Shown piece after piece: positions 24,919-34,464 of a stretch of DNA of 44,504 bases; positions within the stretch are counted from its first letter, which is position 1, and each line of letters opens with the position of its first letter. The position numbers were made by a program, and so were the translations under genes. The stretch lies in NCBI GenBank assembly GCA_005116945.1, contig SWDH01000028.1, positions 219,173 to 263,676 on the forward strand, written 5' to 3'. Source of the DNA: Nitrospira sp. (lineage in GTDB: Bacteria; Nitrospirota; Nitrospiria; Nitrospirales; Nitrospiraceae). The notes beneath the pieces were generated by a model. It ran no database searches and was not told where the DNA came from. It saw nothing but the letters and a program-made list of their open reading frames with translations.

Positions 24919-25980
24919 ATGAACGCCGTATCGAATTTCGCCATCAACTGGACAGAACAGGGATTGATCCCGGACGCCGTGATTCGCGCCGGAGTCCGCC
25001 ATCTGTGCAAACAGCGGCTAGCCGAAATCCATGGCGATGATGTCGAAGTTTCATCCGCGGCGTTCGAGCGATTCGTGGCGCACATGAACGCCGCCGAGCT
25101 GGCGCTGCTGCCGCACAAGGCCAACGAGCAGCACTACGAGGTGCCGGCGGCGTTCTACGCCGCGGCGCTCGGTGAGCACCGCAAGTACAGCTCGTGCTTT
25201 TGGCCGCAGGGCGTGTCGAGTCTGGACGATGCCGAGGCCGCGGCCCTCGCCACCACCTGCGAGCGCGCTGGGATTGAAAACGGCCAGCGCATACTTGAAC
25301 TCGGTTGCGGCTGGGGTTCGCTCACCCTGTGGATGGCCGAACACTATTCGGCGAGCCGCATTACCGCCGTGTCCAACTCACATTCCCAGCGGGAATACAT
25401 TTTAAGTGAGGCCGCTCGTCGCGGACTGCAGAACGTAAATATCATGACCTGCGACATGAACGTCTTCATTACCGAAGCGCGTTTCGACCGCATCGTGTCG
25501 GTCGAAATGTTCGAACACATGCGTAATTGGCGCGCACTGTTCAAACGTCTGCACGGCTGGCTGGTGCCGGGCGGGCGCTTCTTCATGCACGTGTTCTGTC
25601 ACCGTTCTACGCCGTATGAATTTATCGACAATGGCCCGTCCGACTGGATGGGACGGCATTTCTTTTCCGGTGGCATGATGCCGAGCGACGATCTGGCGTT
25701 GCGCTTTCAGGAAGACCTTAAGCTTGTACGGCGTTGGCGCTGGGACGGTCGGCACTATGAAAAAACCGCGAACGCCTGGCTTGCCAATGTCGATGCACGT
25801 CGCGACGAGGTCATGCCGATTGTCGCCGCCATCTACGGCGCCGATGCCGCCGCGCAGTGGTTGCAACGCTGGCGCATCTTTTTCATGGCCTGTGCAGAAT
25901 TATTTGGCTACAACCGCGGCCAAGAATGGTGGGTAGGCCATTACCTGTTTGAGCGGCCGGCGGCCACGGAACCAAACTAG
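24919..25980 (+). CDS. SAM-dependent methyltransferase, cyclopropane-fatty-acid-synthase-like (copy 1)
   Basis: ATG 24919 gives 353 residues, the usual length for this shorter CFA-like branch; a GTG at 24820 would add 33 unrelated residues. The SAM-binding motif is [14 protein letters not shown], followed by the [10 protein letters not shown] block and [12 protein letters not shown], all typical of the CFA/CmaA superfamily. These enzymes methylate unsaturated acyl chains of phospholipids. It opens a compact forward cluster of lipid-related genes. In proteobacteria such clusters often accompany photolyase and LitR/CarH-type regulators. GC content and Ala/Arg use are higher than in the flanking Nitrospira-like genes, suggesting transfer. 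Confidence 0.85.
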   Translation: MNAVSNFAINWTEQGLIPDAVIRAGVRHLCKQRLAEIHGDDVEVSSAAFERFVAHMNAAELALLPHKANEQHYEVPAAFYAAALGEHRKYSSCFWPQGVSSLDDAEAAALATTCERAGIENGQRILELGCGWGSLTLWMAEHYSASRITAVSNSHSQREYILSEAARRGLQNVNIMTCDMNVFITEARFDRIVSVEMFEHMRNWRALFKRLHGWLVPGGRFFMHVFCHRSTPYEFIDNGPSDWMGRHFFSGGMMPSDDLALRFQEDLKLVRRWRWDGRHYEKTANAWLANVDARRDEVMPIVAAIYGADAAAQWLQRWRIFFMACAELFGYNRGQEWWVGHYLFERPAATEPN

Positions 25981-25994
25981 AGTGGGGAGGCGCC

Positions 25995-26543
25995 ATGCCC
26001 ATGTTCGCAAATTTTCTCGCCTTTCAGATCGGCTGGTTCGCCTGCGTGCTTGGCGGTGCGCATGACCTGCCGTGGGTCGGCACCGGCATTGCGCTCGTTA
26101 TCGTCGCCTGGCACCTGACGCGCGCGACGCGTCCAGAGCAAGAACTGTTACTGGTACTGAGCGCCGCCGCGATAGGTGCACTGTTTGATACGCTGCTGGT
26201 GTGGCTTGGCTGGTTCACCTTTTCATCCGGTACGCTCATCGCCGGCACCGCACCGCACTGGATGGTAGCACTGTGGATGCTGTTCGCCACCACCCTTAAT
26301 CTGAGTCTCGCCTGGCTTAAACGCCACTTGTTCGTCGCGGTGTTGTTTGGCGCTATCGGTGGTCCGCTTGCCTACCTCGGCGGCGAGAAACTCGGGGCGC
26401 TGAACTTCGCGTCGCCAACTGCCGGGCTTATTGCGCTCGCTATTGGTTGGGCGTTGCTCACGCCATTACTCGCCATGATCGCGCAACGTTTCGACGGTTT
26501 TGTGAGTCGCCTAGATGCAGCGACCGAGATGAGCCATGTTTGA
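25995..26543 (+). CDS. DUF2878 membrane protein
   Basis: The 182-residue product is almost wholly hydrophobic, with about six helices. Family marks are FQIGWFACVLGGAHDLPW near the start and HWMVALWMLFATTLNLSL in the middle, together with the GAIGGPLAYLGGEKLGA loop. DUF2878 proteins are inner-membrane proteins of unknown function found beside CFA-like methyltransferase and DUF1295 genes. The start is 14 bases after the previous stop, with GTGGGGAGG upstream, and the end overlaps the next gene by eight bases. Confidence 0.85.
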   Translation: MPMFANFLAFQIGWFACVLGGAHDLPWVGTGIALVIVAWHLTRATRPEQELLLVLSAAAIGALFDTLLVWLGWFTFSSGTLIAGTAPHWMVALWMLFATTLNLSLAWLKRHLFVAVLFGAIGGPLAYLGGEKLGALNFASPTAGLIALAIGWALLTPLLAMIAQRFDGFVSRLDAATEMSHV

Positions 26544-27336
26544 TTTCACCATCTATCTCTCGGCCTTGGCGGTATTGCTGCTGGCGGGCATCGCCGGTTG
26601 GATCTTCAGCTATGCAAGGCAGAATGTGACCATTGTCGACAGTCTGTGGGCACTGTTCTTCCTACTAGCCGCGCTGACTTGTGTATTGCTGACGCCGCTC
26701 CCCGGACCCCGCGCTCCTATAATTATCGTGCTCGTGACCGTCTGGGCGGCACGTTTGTCGGGCTATCTCAGTTGGCGCAACTGGGGCAAACCCGAAGATC
26801 ACCGTTATCAAGCGATCCGTCGCCGCAACGAGCCGGGCTTCGCATTCAAGAGTGTGTACCTGGTGTTCGGACTGCAAGCGGTGCTGGCCTGGATCATCGC
26901 CGCACCGCTCGTCGCCGGCATCGCTGGTCAAACACCACTCGGCCTGCTCGACTATGTCGGCATTGCGCTCTGGACGATTGGCTTCCTGTTTGAAACAGTT
27001 GCTGACTGGCAACTGACGCGTTTCAAGGCTAACCCGGATAACCAGGGCAAGGTCATGGACCGTGGTCTGTGGCGCAGCACGCGTCATCCCAACTATTTTG
27101 GCGAGGCCTGTCTGTGGTGGGGCATCTGGCTGATCGCGGCATCTGCCGGTGGCTGGTGGACCATTTTCTCGCCACTGCTGATGACTGTGCTACTGCTCAA
27201 GGTCTCGGGCGTGGCGTTGCTCGAAAAAGACATCAGCGAACGGCGCCCGGCGTACCGCGACTACATCGCGCGCACCAATGCCTTTATCCCCGGGCCGCAC
27301 CGCAGATCGCTCTCGGGCGAGAAGGAGCCCGCATGA
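26536..27336 (+). CDS. DUF1295 (steroid 5-alpha-reductase-like) membrane protein
   Basis: The 266-residue product has about six membrane helices. It carries the C-terminal ICMT/5-alpha-reductase-like signature: FKANPDNQGKVMDRGLW, STRHPNYFGEACLWWG and a final RRPAYRDYIARTNAFIPG. Relatives reduce double bonds of steroid-like lipids or methylate prenyl-type substrates using NADPH or SAM. In this cluster it probably modifies a fatty acyl or isoprenoid lipid. It overlaps DUF2878 by eight bases and the next gene by four, so the operon is translationally coupled. Confidence 0.88.
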   Translation: MFDFTIYLSALAVLLLAGIAGWIFSYARQNVTIVDSLWALFFLLAALTCVLLTPLPGPRAPIIIVLVTVWAARLSGYLSWRNWGKPEDHRYQAIRRRNEPGFAFKSVYLVFGLQAVLAWIIAAPLVAGIAGQTPLGLLDYVGIALWTIGFLFETVADWQLTRFKANPDNQGKVMDRGLWRSTRHPNYFGEACLWWGIWLIAASAGGWWTIFSPLLMTVLLLKVSGVALLEKDISERRPAYRDYIARTNAFIPGPHRRSLSGEKEPA

Positions 27337-27962
27337 TGCTCGCACTCTTCTTGTCGATGCTGCTGCTGTCTGCGTCCGCTACTGCGTCCGCCTCGACCGA
27401 AGAATGGCGGTTCCGGGTGTTTCTGGATGATGCGGAGATCGGTTACCACCGCTTCAGCTTGCTGGGGGATGGGCCAGAACGCCAACTGGAAAGCGAGGCG
27501 CGCTACAACGTGAAGTTTCTGTACGTCACGGTCTACCGCTACGCGCACGACAGCCGTGAACGCTGGCAGGGCAACTGCCTCAAGGAAGTCGAGGCCAACA
27601 CTCAGGACAACGGCAAGACGTTGGCAGTGCGCGGGACACAGGACGGCGACCGGTTCGTGGTCACCAATACGCGTGGTCAGGCAAATCTCCCGGCATGCGT
27701 GATGACCTTTGCCTACTGGAACCCAGATCTGCTCGGCCAGTCGCGCCTGCTCAACGTCCAGACAGGTGAATACATGGATGTGCAGGTGCGGGTGCTCGGT
27801 GAAGAAACCCTCACGGTTCGCGGCACAGTGCAACGCGCGCGACGTTACGCCCTTGAGACGCGCGATTTCCGTATTGATCTGTGGTATTCGCCAAACAAGG
27901 AATGGCTGGCGCTGGAATCGAACACCGAAGGCGGACGAACACTTCGTTACCAGATCCAGTAA
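27333..27962 (+). CDS. DUF6134-type periplasmic protein
   Basis: ATG 27333 overlaps the preceding stop and gives 209 residues with a signal peptide ending ASA-ST. The body is beta-rich (EEWRFRVFLDDAEIGYHRF, then LNVQTGEYMDVQVRVLGEE and IDLWYSPNKEWLALES), matching the family found in photolyase/CFA clusters. The family has no proven activity; the barrel-like pattern suggests lipid or hydrophobic-ligand binding in the periplasm. The lipocalin gene follows 29 bases later. Confidence 0.75.
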   Translation: MMLALFLSMLLLSASATASASTEEWRFRVFLDDAEIGYHRFSLLGDGPERQLESEARYNVKFLYVTVYRYAHDSRERWQGNCLKEVEANTQDNGKTLAVRGTQDGDRFVVTNTRGQANLPACVMTFAYWNPDLLGQSRLLNVQTGEYMDVQVRVLGEETLTVRGTVQRARRYALETRDFRIDLWYSPNKEWLALESNTEGGRTLRYQIQ

Positions 27963-27991
27963 ATGGCCATCTCTGTAGCTGGAGGACACCG

Positions 27992-28516
27992 ATGAACACG
28001 ATAACGACGTTGCTGACCCTGGGTTGTGTCGTCCTCGCCGGTTGCCAGACCGTGCAGCCGCCGATCGTGACCGTAGCCAAGGTCGATCTCGCGCGTTTCA
28101 TGGGCAATTGGTACGTGATCGCCAATATCCCAACCTTTATCGAGAAGGGCGCGCACAACGCCATCGAGTCCTACAAGCTTGCGGAGGACGGCGCGATCGA
28201 TACCACGTTCACCTTCCGCGCCGGGAGCTTCGACGGTGAGCCGAAGCGCTATACGCCGCGCGGTTTCGTGTTCGACCACGAATCGAACGCGGTTTGGGGC
28301 ATGCAATTCTTTTGGCCGATCAAGGCAGACTACCGCATCGTCTACCTGACATCCGACTACTCGCAGACCGTGATCGGGCGGGAGAAGCGTGACTATGTAT
28401 GGATCATGGCGCGCACGCCCAACATTCCTGACGCCGAGTACTCCAGCATCGTCGAGTTCATCGGTCGTCAGGGTTATGACGTCACCAAGATTCACAAAGT
28501 GCCACAACGCTGGTAG
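27992..28516 (+). CDS. blc: Bacterial lipocalin (Blc-type lipoprotein)
   Basis: From ATG 27992 (ribosome site CTGGAGGA) the product has 174 residues. The signal peptide ends in lipobox LAGC (Cys 18). The lipocalin signature FMGNWYVIANIP is present, as is the Y-x-VIGREKRDYVWIMART second conserved region. Bacterial lipocalins are outer-membrane lipoproteins that carry fatty acids or lysophospholipids. In this lipid cluster it could shuttle modified acyl chains. In-frame codons upstream of the chosen start belong to the preceding gene's region. Confidence 0.9.
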   Translation: MNTITTLLTLGCVVLAGCQTVQPPIVTVAKVDLARFMGNWYVIANIPTFIEKGAHNAIESYKLAEDGAIDTTFTFRAGSFDGEPKRYTPRGFVFDHESNAVWGMQFFWPIKADYRIVYLTSDYSQTVIGREKRDYVWIMARTPNIPDAEYSSIVEFIGRQGYDVTKIHKVPQRW

Positions 28517-28537
28517 CTCGGCAAAAGGGGTAAACAA

Positions 28538-29500
28538 ATGAACGTCAACACACTCAAGGACGGCTCCGCCGTGACGCGTTTCGGACGCTCCCTCAGTGGC
28601 TGGTTTGACAACAGCGCAGTGACGGAGGAGGCCGGCGATGCCAGGCACATCGATTGGCTGCGCGTGGTGCCCTACTTCGCCCTGCATCTCGGCTGCTTCG
28701 GCGTGCTGTGGATCGGCTGGAGTTGGACCGCGGTGGGCGTGGCGCTGACATTATATGCGGTGCGCATGCTGGCCATTACCGGCTTCTACCATCGTTATTT
28801 TTCGCACAAGGCCTTCCGCACATCGCGCGCCATGCAGTTCCTGTTCGCGCTGATTGGCGCGAGTGCCGTGCAACGCGGGCCGCTGTGGTGGGCGTCGCAG
28901 CATCGCCACCACCATACGCACGCCGAAGATGAGGAGGATCCACACTCGCCGCACCGCCACGGTTTTCTTTGGAGTCACACCGGCTGGTTCATGGCGCGGG
29001 CCAACTTTACAACGCGCATGGCGGTGGTGCAGGACCTGGCGAAGTATCCAGAACTGCGCTTTCTCGATCGCTTCGATGCGCTCGTGCCGGTGCTGCTGGC
29101 GCTCGGTCTGTACGCGACGGGCGAGCTGATCGCGTACAACGCGCCGGCACTCGCCACCAGCGGTCTGCAACTGCTGGTGTGGGGCTTCGCGATCTCAACT
29201 GTGGTGTTGTACCATGCGACCTTCACCGTGAACTCGCTCGCCCATACCCTCGGCGGGCGGCGTTACGCCACCCGCGACCAGAGCCGCAACAACCTGTGGC
29301 TGGCGTTGCTCACTTTCGGCGAGGGCTGGCACAACAACCACCACCATTTCCCGGGTTCGGCGCGCCTTGGCTTGTACTGGTGGGAGATCGATCTCACCTA
29401 TTACTTCCTCAGGCTGTTGGCCGCACTCGGCCTGATTTGGGATCTGCGTCCGGTTCCGGCCGACAAGCGCGAGGCGCGGCGTGATGTAGGGTCAGCATGA
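28538..29500 (+). CDS. Acyl-CoA / phospholipid delta-9 fatty-acid desaturase
   Basis: A 320-residue membrane desaturase with the three di-iron His boxes: HRYFSH (85-90), HRHHH (122-126) and HNNHH (265-269). Four membrane helices flank them. These enzymes use oxygen and an electron donor to introduce a cis double bond into an acyl chain. The unsaturated product is the natural substrate of the CFA-like methyltransferases in the same operon. The start follows AAAAGGGG and the end overlaps the flavin enzyme by four bases. Confidence 0.92.
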   Translation: MNVNTLKDGSAVTRFGRSLSGWFDNSAVTEEAGDARHIDWLRVVPYFALHLGCFGVLWIGWSWTAVGVALTLYAVRMLAITGFYHRYFSHKAFRTSRAMQFLFALIGASAVQRGPLWWASQHRHHHTHAEDEEDPHSPHRHGFLWSHTGWFMARANFTTRMAVVQDLAKYPELRFLDRFDALVPVLLALGLYATGELIAYNAPALATSGLQLLVWGFAISTVVLYHATFTVNSLAHTLGGRRYATRDQSRNNLWLALLTFGEGWHNNHHHFPGSARLGLYWWEIDLTYYFLRLLAALGLIWDLRPVPADKREARRDVGSA

Positions 29501-30774
29501 AAATCGCCATTGTCGGTACCGGTATCGCCGGCAATGTCGCGGCCTACCATCTTAGCCGCGAGCACGACATTACGGTGTTTGAGGCCGGCGGGCATGTCGG
29601 CGGGCACACGCACACGCATGAAGTCGAGCAGGACGGACGGCGCTATAACGTGGACACCGGCTTCATCGTGTTCAACGATTGGACCTACCCGAACTTCATT
29701 GCGTTGCTCGATGAACTCAACGTGCCATCTCAGGCGAGCACCATGAGCTTTTCGGTGCGGGCCGAACACAGCGGCATCGAGTACAGCGGGAGTTCGCTCA
29801 ACACCCTGTTCGCGCAGCGCCGCAACCTGCTGCGGCCGTCTTTCCTATGGATGATCCGTGACATCCTGCGTTTCAACCGCGAGGCCCCGGCGCTGTTGGA
29901 CCGCGACGGCGATGACACGACTCTCGGCGACTATCTGGCGGCGCAGCGCTATTCGCACGCGTTCATCGAGCACTACATCATTCCCATGGGTTCCGCCATC
30001 TGGTCGACCGATCCGCAGAAGATGCAGAGTTTTCCGGCTCGCCATTTCGTGCGCTTCTTTCACAACCACGGCATGCTATCGGTAGACCGGCGCCCGCAAT
30101 GGCGCACCATCCAGGGCGGTTCGGCGCGCTATGTGGATAAACTCACTGCGCCGTTTCGCGCCTGCATTCGCCTGCGCACCCCGGTCGAGTGGATCCGGCG
30201 TCTTTCAGGACAGGTGTTGGTGAAGGCGCGCGGACTCGATGTCGAACGCTACGACCAGATGTTCCTCGCCTGTCACAGCAACCAAGCGTTGGCGCTGCTG
30301 TCGGACGCTTCGCCCCAGGAGCGCGACGTGCTCGGCACCATCCCCTACCAGGAGAATGAAGCGGTGTTACACACCGATACCCGGCTGTTGCCGCGTCGCC
30401 AACTCGCCTGGGCGGCCTGGAACTACCACGTTCTGCCGCAAGCGCATGATCGCGTGGCGCTGACCTACAACATGAACATTTTGCAAAGTCTGCAATCACG
30501 CGAGCCGTTTCTGGTAACACTCAACCACAGCATCGCCATCAATCCGGCGAAGATCATCACACGCATCCGCTATCATCATCCCCTCTACACGCGCGCGGGA
30601 GTAGCGGCGCAATCGCGTCAGGCGGAAATCAATGGTGCGCTCAATACGTATTATTGTGGTGCCTATTGGGGCTTCGGCTTCCACGAGGACGGTGTGGTGA
30701 GCGCCCTGAATGCGCTCGAACATTTCAAGGATCGTAACCGGCATGCACAGCGCACTCTACATCGGACTGGTTAG
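29497..30774 (+). CDS. FAD-dependent amine-oxidase-fold flavoprotein
   Basis: The 425-residue protein begins with the dinucleotide motif KIAIVGTGIAGNVAAYHLS, followed by FEAGGHVGGHTHT and DTGFIVFNDWTYP. The end has YYCGAYWGFGFHEDGVVSA. This is the conserved flavoprotein that nearly always precedes DUF1365 and CFA genes in light/singlet-oxygen-responsive clusters of proteobacteria. Its substrate is probably a fatty acyl group, in analogy to carotenoid desaturase-like enzymes (inference). It overlaps the desaturase by four bases, and its 3' end overlaps DUF1365 by 32 bases. Confidence 0.9.
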   Translation: MKIAIVGTGIAGNVAAYHLSREHDITVFEAGGHVGGHTHTHEVEQDGRRYNVDTGFIVFNDWTYPNFIALLDELNVPSQASTMSFSVRAEHSGIEYSGSSLNTLFAQRRNLLRPSFLWMIRDILRFNREAPALLDRDGDDTTLGDYLAAQRYSHAFIEHYIIPMGSAIWSTDPQKMQSFPARHFVRFFHNHGMLSVDRRPQWRTIQGGSARYVDKLTAPFRACIRLRTPVEWIRRLSGQVLVKARGLDVERYDQMFLACHSNQALALLSDASPQERDVLGTIPYQENEAVLHTDTRLLPRRQLAWAAWNYHVLPQAHDRVALTYNMNILQSLQSREPFLVTLNHSIAINPAKIITRIRYHHPLYTRAGVAAQSRQAEINGALNTYYCGAYWGFGFHEDGVVSALNALEHFKDRNRHAQRTLHRTG

Positions 30775-31537
30775 GCACCGGCGTTTCGCGCCGCGCGGCC
30801 ACGCGTTCCTCTACCGGCTGTTCATGGCCTGGCTCGATCTGGCCGAACTGGACACGGTGTTCCGCGGCCGCTGGATGTGGTCAACTAAACGCCCGACGCT
30901 CTGCTGGTTGAGGCGCGCCGATTACCTCGGCGATCCGAATGTGCCACTCGACAAGGCGGTGCGCGATCTAGTGGAACGCGAGACCGGCACCCGGCCGAAT
31001 GGACCGATTCGTCTTCTCACGCACCTTCGCACCTTCGGCTACTGCTTCAACCCGGTCAGCTTCTACTACTGTTTCGATGTGGCCGATACCCGCGTCGAAA
31101 CCATTGTCGCCGAGATCACCAATACGCCATGGAAAGAACGGCATGCGTATGTGCTGAGTGATCGCCTGAACAAGGGGAATGGATCGTCCAAACGCTACCG
31201 GTTCGACAAAGCCTTCCATGTCTCGCCCTTCATCGACATGGACATCGCGTACGACTGGCGTTTTAACACCCCAGGCGACACACTTGCGGTACACATGAAA
31301 GACTACCAGGCGGGGGCCAAGCTGTTCGACGCCACCTTGCACCTCGAACGCCGTGAGATCGGCAGCGCAGCTCTGGCACAGGCGCTGCTCACCTTTCCGT
31401 TCATGACGCTCAAGGTGATTGCGGCGATTCACTGGCAGGCGCTGCGGCTCTGGCTGAAGCGCGTTCCGGTTCATACCCACCCAAAGAAACTCCCCTCGAT
31501 CAACCAAGGAGGCGCCCACAAGGCGACACCACAATGA
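30743..31537 (+). CDS. DUF1365 protein
   Basis: From ATG 30743 the product has 264 residues, overlapping the flavoprotein gene by 32 bases. Family blocks are LVRHRRFAPRGHAFLYRLFM, RLLTHLRTFGYCFNPVSFYYC and the HVSPFIDMD segment. DUF1365 has no established reaction; it is a constant partner of the flavoprotein and CFA genes. The end overlaps the next gene by four bases (ATGA). An upstream ATG at 30710 would lengthen the overlap and lacks the conserved start MHSALY. Confidence 0.9.
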   Translation: MHSALYIGLVRHRRFAPRGHAFLYRLFMAWLDLAELDTVFRGRWMWSTKRPTLCWLRRADYLGDPNVPLDKAVRDLVERETGTRPNGPIRLLTHLRTFGYCFNPVSFYYCFDVADTRVETIVAEITNTPWKERHAYVLSDRLNKGNGSSKRYRFDKAFHVSPFIDMDIAYDWRFNTPGDTLAVHMKDYQAGAKLFDATLHLERREIGSAALAQALLTFPFMTLKVIAAIHWQALRLWLKRVPVHTHPKKLPSINQGGAHKATPQ

Positions 31538-32892
31538 ACGCCAGCACACTCAACCGCATCGAGCCCGCCGTGACCCCCAAACCACATTTCCTCGATGGCC
31601 TGGCCACACGCGCCGTGCACCAGCGGCTGGCCGGACTCGTCCACGGGCAGGTGACGCTGGTGGATGGTGCCAGCCACCGGTGCTATGGGCAGCCTGACGC
31701 GTTCTGCCCGCTGAGCGTCACGCTGCATGTGCATGACCCGCGCTTCTACAGCGACATCACCTTCGGCGGTTCAATCGGCGCCGGCGAAGCCTACATGCAG
31801 GGGTACTGGAGTGTAAACGATCTCACGGCCTTGGTGCGCATTCTGATCCAAAATCGCACCGTTCTGGACGGCATGGAAACCGGGCTTGCGCGGCTCACGG
31901 CGCCATTGCAGAAAGCCCTGCACTGGATCAACCGCAATACGCGCGACGGCAGCCGGCGCAACATCACCGCACACTACGACCTCGGCAATGAATTCTTTTC
32001 GCTGTTTCTCGATCCGACCATGATGTACTCAAGTGCCATGTTCATGCGTCCGACCATGACCCTCGAAGCAGCGCAGGTGGCGCGGCTTGACCATATCTGT
32101 CGCACGCTCGATCTGACGGCGCGTGACCATCTGCTGGAAATCGGCAGCGGCTGGGGCGGCATGGCCCTCTATGCCGCCCGACACTACGGTTGCCGCGTGA
32201 CCACGACCACTCTCTCGCAGGCACAATACGAGCTCACCAGCGAGCGAGTGCGTGCCGCCAAACTCGACGAGCGTATCACCGTACTGCTCAAGGATTATCG
32301 AGATCTCGATGGCGCCTACGACAAGCTGGTATCGATTGAAATGATTGAGGCTGTGGGGCACGACTTCTACGACACCTATTTTGGCAAATGCGCCTCCCTG
32401 CTGAAAGCCGACGGGTTGATGCTGCTGCAAGCAATCACCATCGCCGACCAGCGCTACGATGCGGCCCGCCGATCAGTCGATTTCATCCAGCGTTACATTT
32501 TTCCCGGTGGCTGTATCCCGTCCATTACTGCCATGAGCGACAGCATTACACGTTCCAGCGATCTGAAGATCACGCATCTGGAAGACATCGGCCCACACTA
32601 CGTGACCACCTTGCGGCGGTGGCGCGAAAATTTCTTCCGCAACATCGAGGCGGTGCGTGCACTCGGTTATCCCGATAGTTTCATCCGCATGTGGGAGTTC
32701 TATCTGTGCTATAGCGAGGGCGGATTCGAGGAGCGGGCGCTCGGCGATGTCCAGATGTTGCTGGCAAAACCCGATAACCGGCGTGTACCGGGCGAGCCAA
32801 CATACGAAACGAGAGGGAGTGGTAATTCAGCAGCCCTCTTTGGGGACGGAAGCGACATAGGAGCAAGTGCGAACAAACTGCCGTCTGCCTGA
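31534..32892 (+). CDS. cfa: Cyclopropane-fatty-acyl-phospholipid synthase family (copy 2)
   Basis: The 452-residue product is full-length for the CFA branch. The N-terminal lipid-binding part contains FGGSIGAGEAYMQGYW. The catalytic domain contains ITAHYDLGNEFF, MMYSSAMF, LLEIGSGWGGMALYAARHYG, VSIEMIEAVGHDF and FIQRYIFPGGCIPS. It transfers a methylene or methyl from SAM to an acyl double bond. Genes of this clade beside the flavoprotein have been tied to methylated and furan fatty acids in some proteobacteria. About 30 C-terminal residues after GEPTYETR look non-homologous, as if the original stop was lost at the right cluster edge. Confidence 0.9.
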   Translation: MNASTLNRIEPAVTPKPHFLDGLATRAVHQRLAGLVHGQVTLVDGASHRCYGQPDAFCPLSVTLHVHDPRFYSDITFGGSIGAGEAYMQGYWSVNDLTALVRILIQNRTVLDGMETGLARLTAPLQKALHWINRNTRDGSRRNITAHYDLGNEFFSLFLDPTMMYSSAMFMRPTMTLEAAQVARLDHICRTLDLTARDHLLEIGSGWGGMALYAARHYGCRVTTTTLSQAQYELTSERVRAAKLDERITVLLKDYRDLDGAYDKLVSIEMIEAVGHDFYDTYFGKCASLLKADGLMLLQAITIADQRYDAARRSVDFIQRYIFPGGCIPSITAMSDSITRSSDLKITHLEDIGPHYVTTLRRWRENFFRNIEAVRALGYPDSFIRMWEFYLCYSEGGFEERALGDVQMLLAKPDNRRVPGEPTYETRGSGNSAALFGDGSDIGASANKLPSA

Positions 32893-32996
32893 GACCAGAA
32901 CAGCATTGCACTCCTGTGCATTATGCGGGCGCACACAAGCAACTTATTTCAACCGGAGGGTCTGGGGAGGCAGTCAATGAAAACAGCGATGGGGCT

Positions 32997-34082
32997 ATGA
33001 GTAGAACACCGACAATTGAAAACGGGTTGGGAACATTGATTGTTACCGGCAGCAGCGGGTTGATCGGCAGCTCGTTCCTTGATCGCGTTAGAGAAAACTA
33101 CACGGAGATGGCCTTCGACCACAAAGAGCCGCCTCATCCGCCACCCAAGACCGCACACATCATCGCGTGCGACCTCAGCTCGGATGAGAGCGTCTTCGCG
33201 GCGTTGGACGAAGTTCGTCGGCTCGGGCACAGGCGGATTGCTTCAATTCTCCATCTCGCGGCGTACTACAGTTTCGCGAGTGAGTCGAGTCCCCTGTATG
33301 AGCAAGTCACCGTGCGCGGTACCGAACGGCTGCTGCGAGGGCTGCGCAACTTTGAGGTCGAGCAGTTTCTATTTGCCAGCACCATGCTCGCACATGCGCC
33401 TTGCACACCGGGAGAGCGTATCAACGAAGATTGGCCGCTCAAGCCGAAATGGGATTATCCCAAATCCAAGGTCGCGGCGGAGCAACTGATCGTGCGTGAG
33501 AGGGGCGACGTGCCGGTGGTGCTGATGCGCATCGGCGCTTTGTACGACGATCGCTGCCATTCGATCCCCCTCACGCAGCAGATCAAGCGCATTTACGAAA
33601 AGCGGTTCATCAGCCGTATTTTTTCCGGTGACATCACGCATGGAGTAGCCTTCGTGCACATGGAGGATATGGTCGAAGCGTTGGTGCTCGCCGTCGAACA
33701 TCGCAAGAAGCTTCCACAAGTCACGACGCTGCTTATCGGCGAATCGGAAACACTCAGTTACGATGAGCTACAACGCGCCATCAGCCGCCAGCTTCACGGC
33801 AAAGAATGGAAGACGTATCAAATTCCCAAGCCATTGGCCAAGCTTGGCTGTTGGCTCCAGAGCTTGTTTCCCGGCGCCGACCCATTCCTCAAGCCCTGGA
33901 TGATCGATCTGTCTGACGATCATTATACCTTCGACATCTCCCGCGCCCTCACGCTTCTCGGCTGGGAACCGCGTCACTCTCTGCGAAAATCATTGCCAAC
34001 AATAATCGACGAGCTGAAGCTCGACCCAGTGGGCTGGTATGAGGAAAACAATTTGAAGCCGAACACTATTCCAGATCAGTAA
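32997..34082 (+). CDS. NAD-dependent epimerase/dehydratase (extended SDR)
   Basis: From ATG 32997 the product has 361 residues; the exact start is uncertain because a ribosome site is not obvious. The nucleotide motif is IVTGSSGLIGSSFL. The LHLAAYYSF strand and catalytic Y-x3-K (WDYPKSK) are intact. The C-terminal LLGWEPRHSLRKSLPTI is typical of sugar-nucleotide or isoprenoid-type epimerases. Composition and codon use are closer to the Nitrospira-like genes than to the GC-rich cluster upstream, so it may lie outside the transferred block. Confidence 0.85.
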   Translation: MSRTPTIENGLGTLIVTGSSGLIGSSFLDRVRENYTEMAFDHKEPPHPPPKTAHIIACDLSSDESVFAALDEVRRLGHRRIASILHLAAYYSFASESSPLYEQVTVRGTERLLRGLRNFEVEQFLFASTMLAHAPCTPGERINEDWPLKPKWDYPKSKVAAEQLIVRERGDVPVVLMRIGALYDDRCHSIPLTQQIKRIYEKRFISRIFSGDITHGVAFVHMEDMVEALVLAVEHRKKLPQVTTLLIGESETLSYDELQRAISRQLHGKEWKTYQIPKPLAKLGCWLQSLFPGADPFLKPWMIDLSDDHYTFDISRALTLLGWEPRHSLRKSLPTIIDELKLDPVGWYEENNLKPNTIPDQ

Positions 34083-34089
34083 TGTCCAA

Positions 34090-34416
34090 TTAAAACGTGA
34101 ATCGATTTGCTTGATTACAGTCGTTGCCCTGTTTGCCTTTGTGGTCGCTGCCAGGACAGGCTTGTAGCAAGGGCATTTTCCAGGTGAAGGTGACGATAAT
34201 AATCTGTAGCAACGTGTGGAGCAACGCATCCAGATTGAGGCGTTTCTTGACGATGGCGGCCAGGACCTAGACCGAGACAGCGATTAGGATTAGCGACTTC
34301 ACCGCTGCCTGCCAACCCACCTTGTGGAGCGAATAGATGGAGGCTGTCAGCAATGTGAAGTGATGTGTCAGAAACACCAGTGTCTTCCCGGTATCGGAAT
34401 CCTTGAATCGTAAGCG
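34090..34416 (-). pseudogene. IS4-family transposase, C-terminal remnant with one stop
   Basis: On the minus strand 109 codons stay in one frame and match the end of IS4-type transposases: RLRFKDSDTGKTLVFLTHHF, then AAVKSLILIAVSV, a TAG where Tyr is usual, VLAAIVKKRLNLDALLHTLL and a terminal region ending NRFTF. The DDE core and the rest of the element are missing. A single nonsense change over 109 codons suggests fairly recent decay. Confidence 0.75.
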
Positions 34417-34464
34417 GCTGGTGCGGTGCGTTCATCATCTGTTGCGGGAATAGTGTTAATCAGG

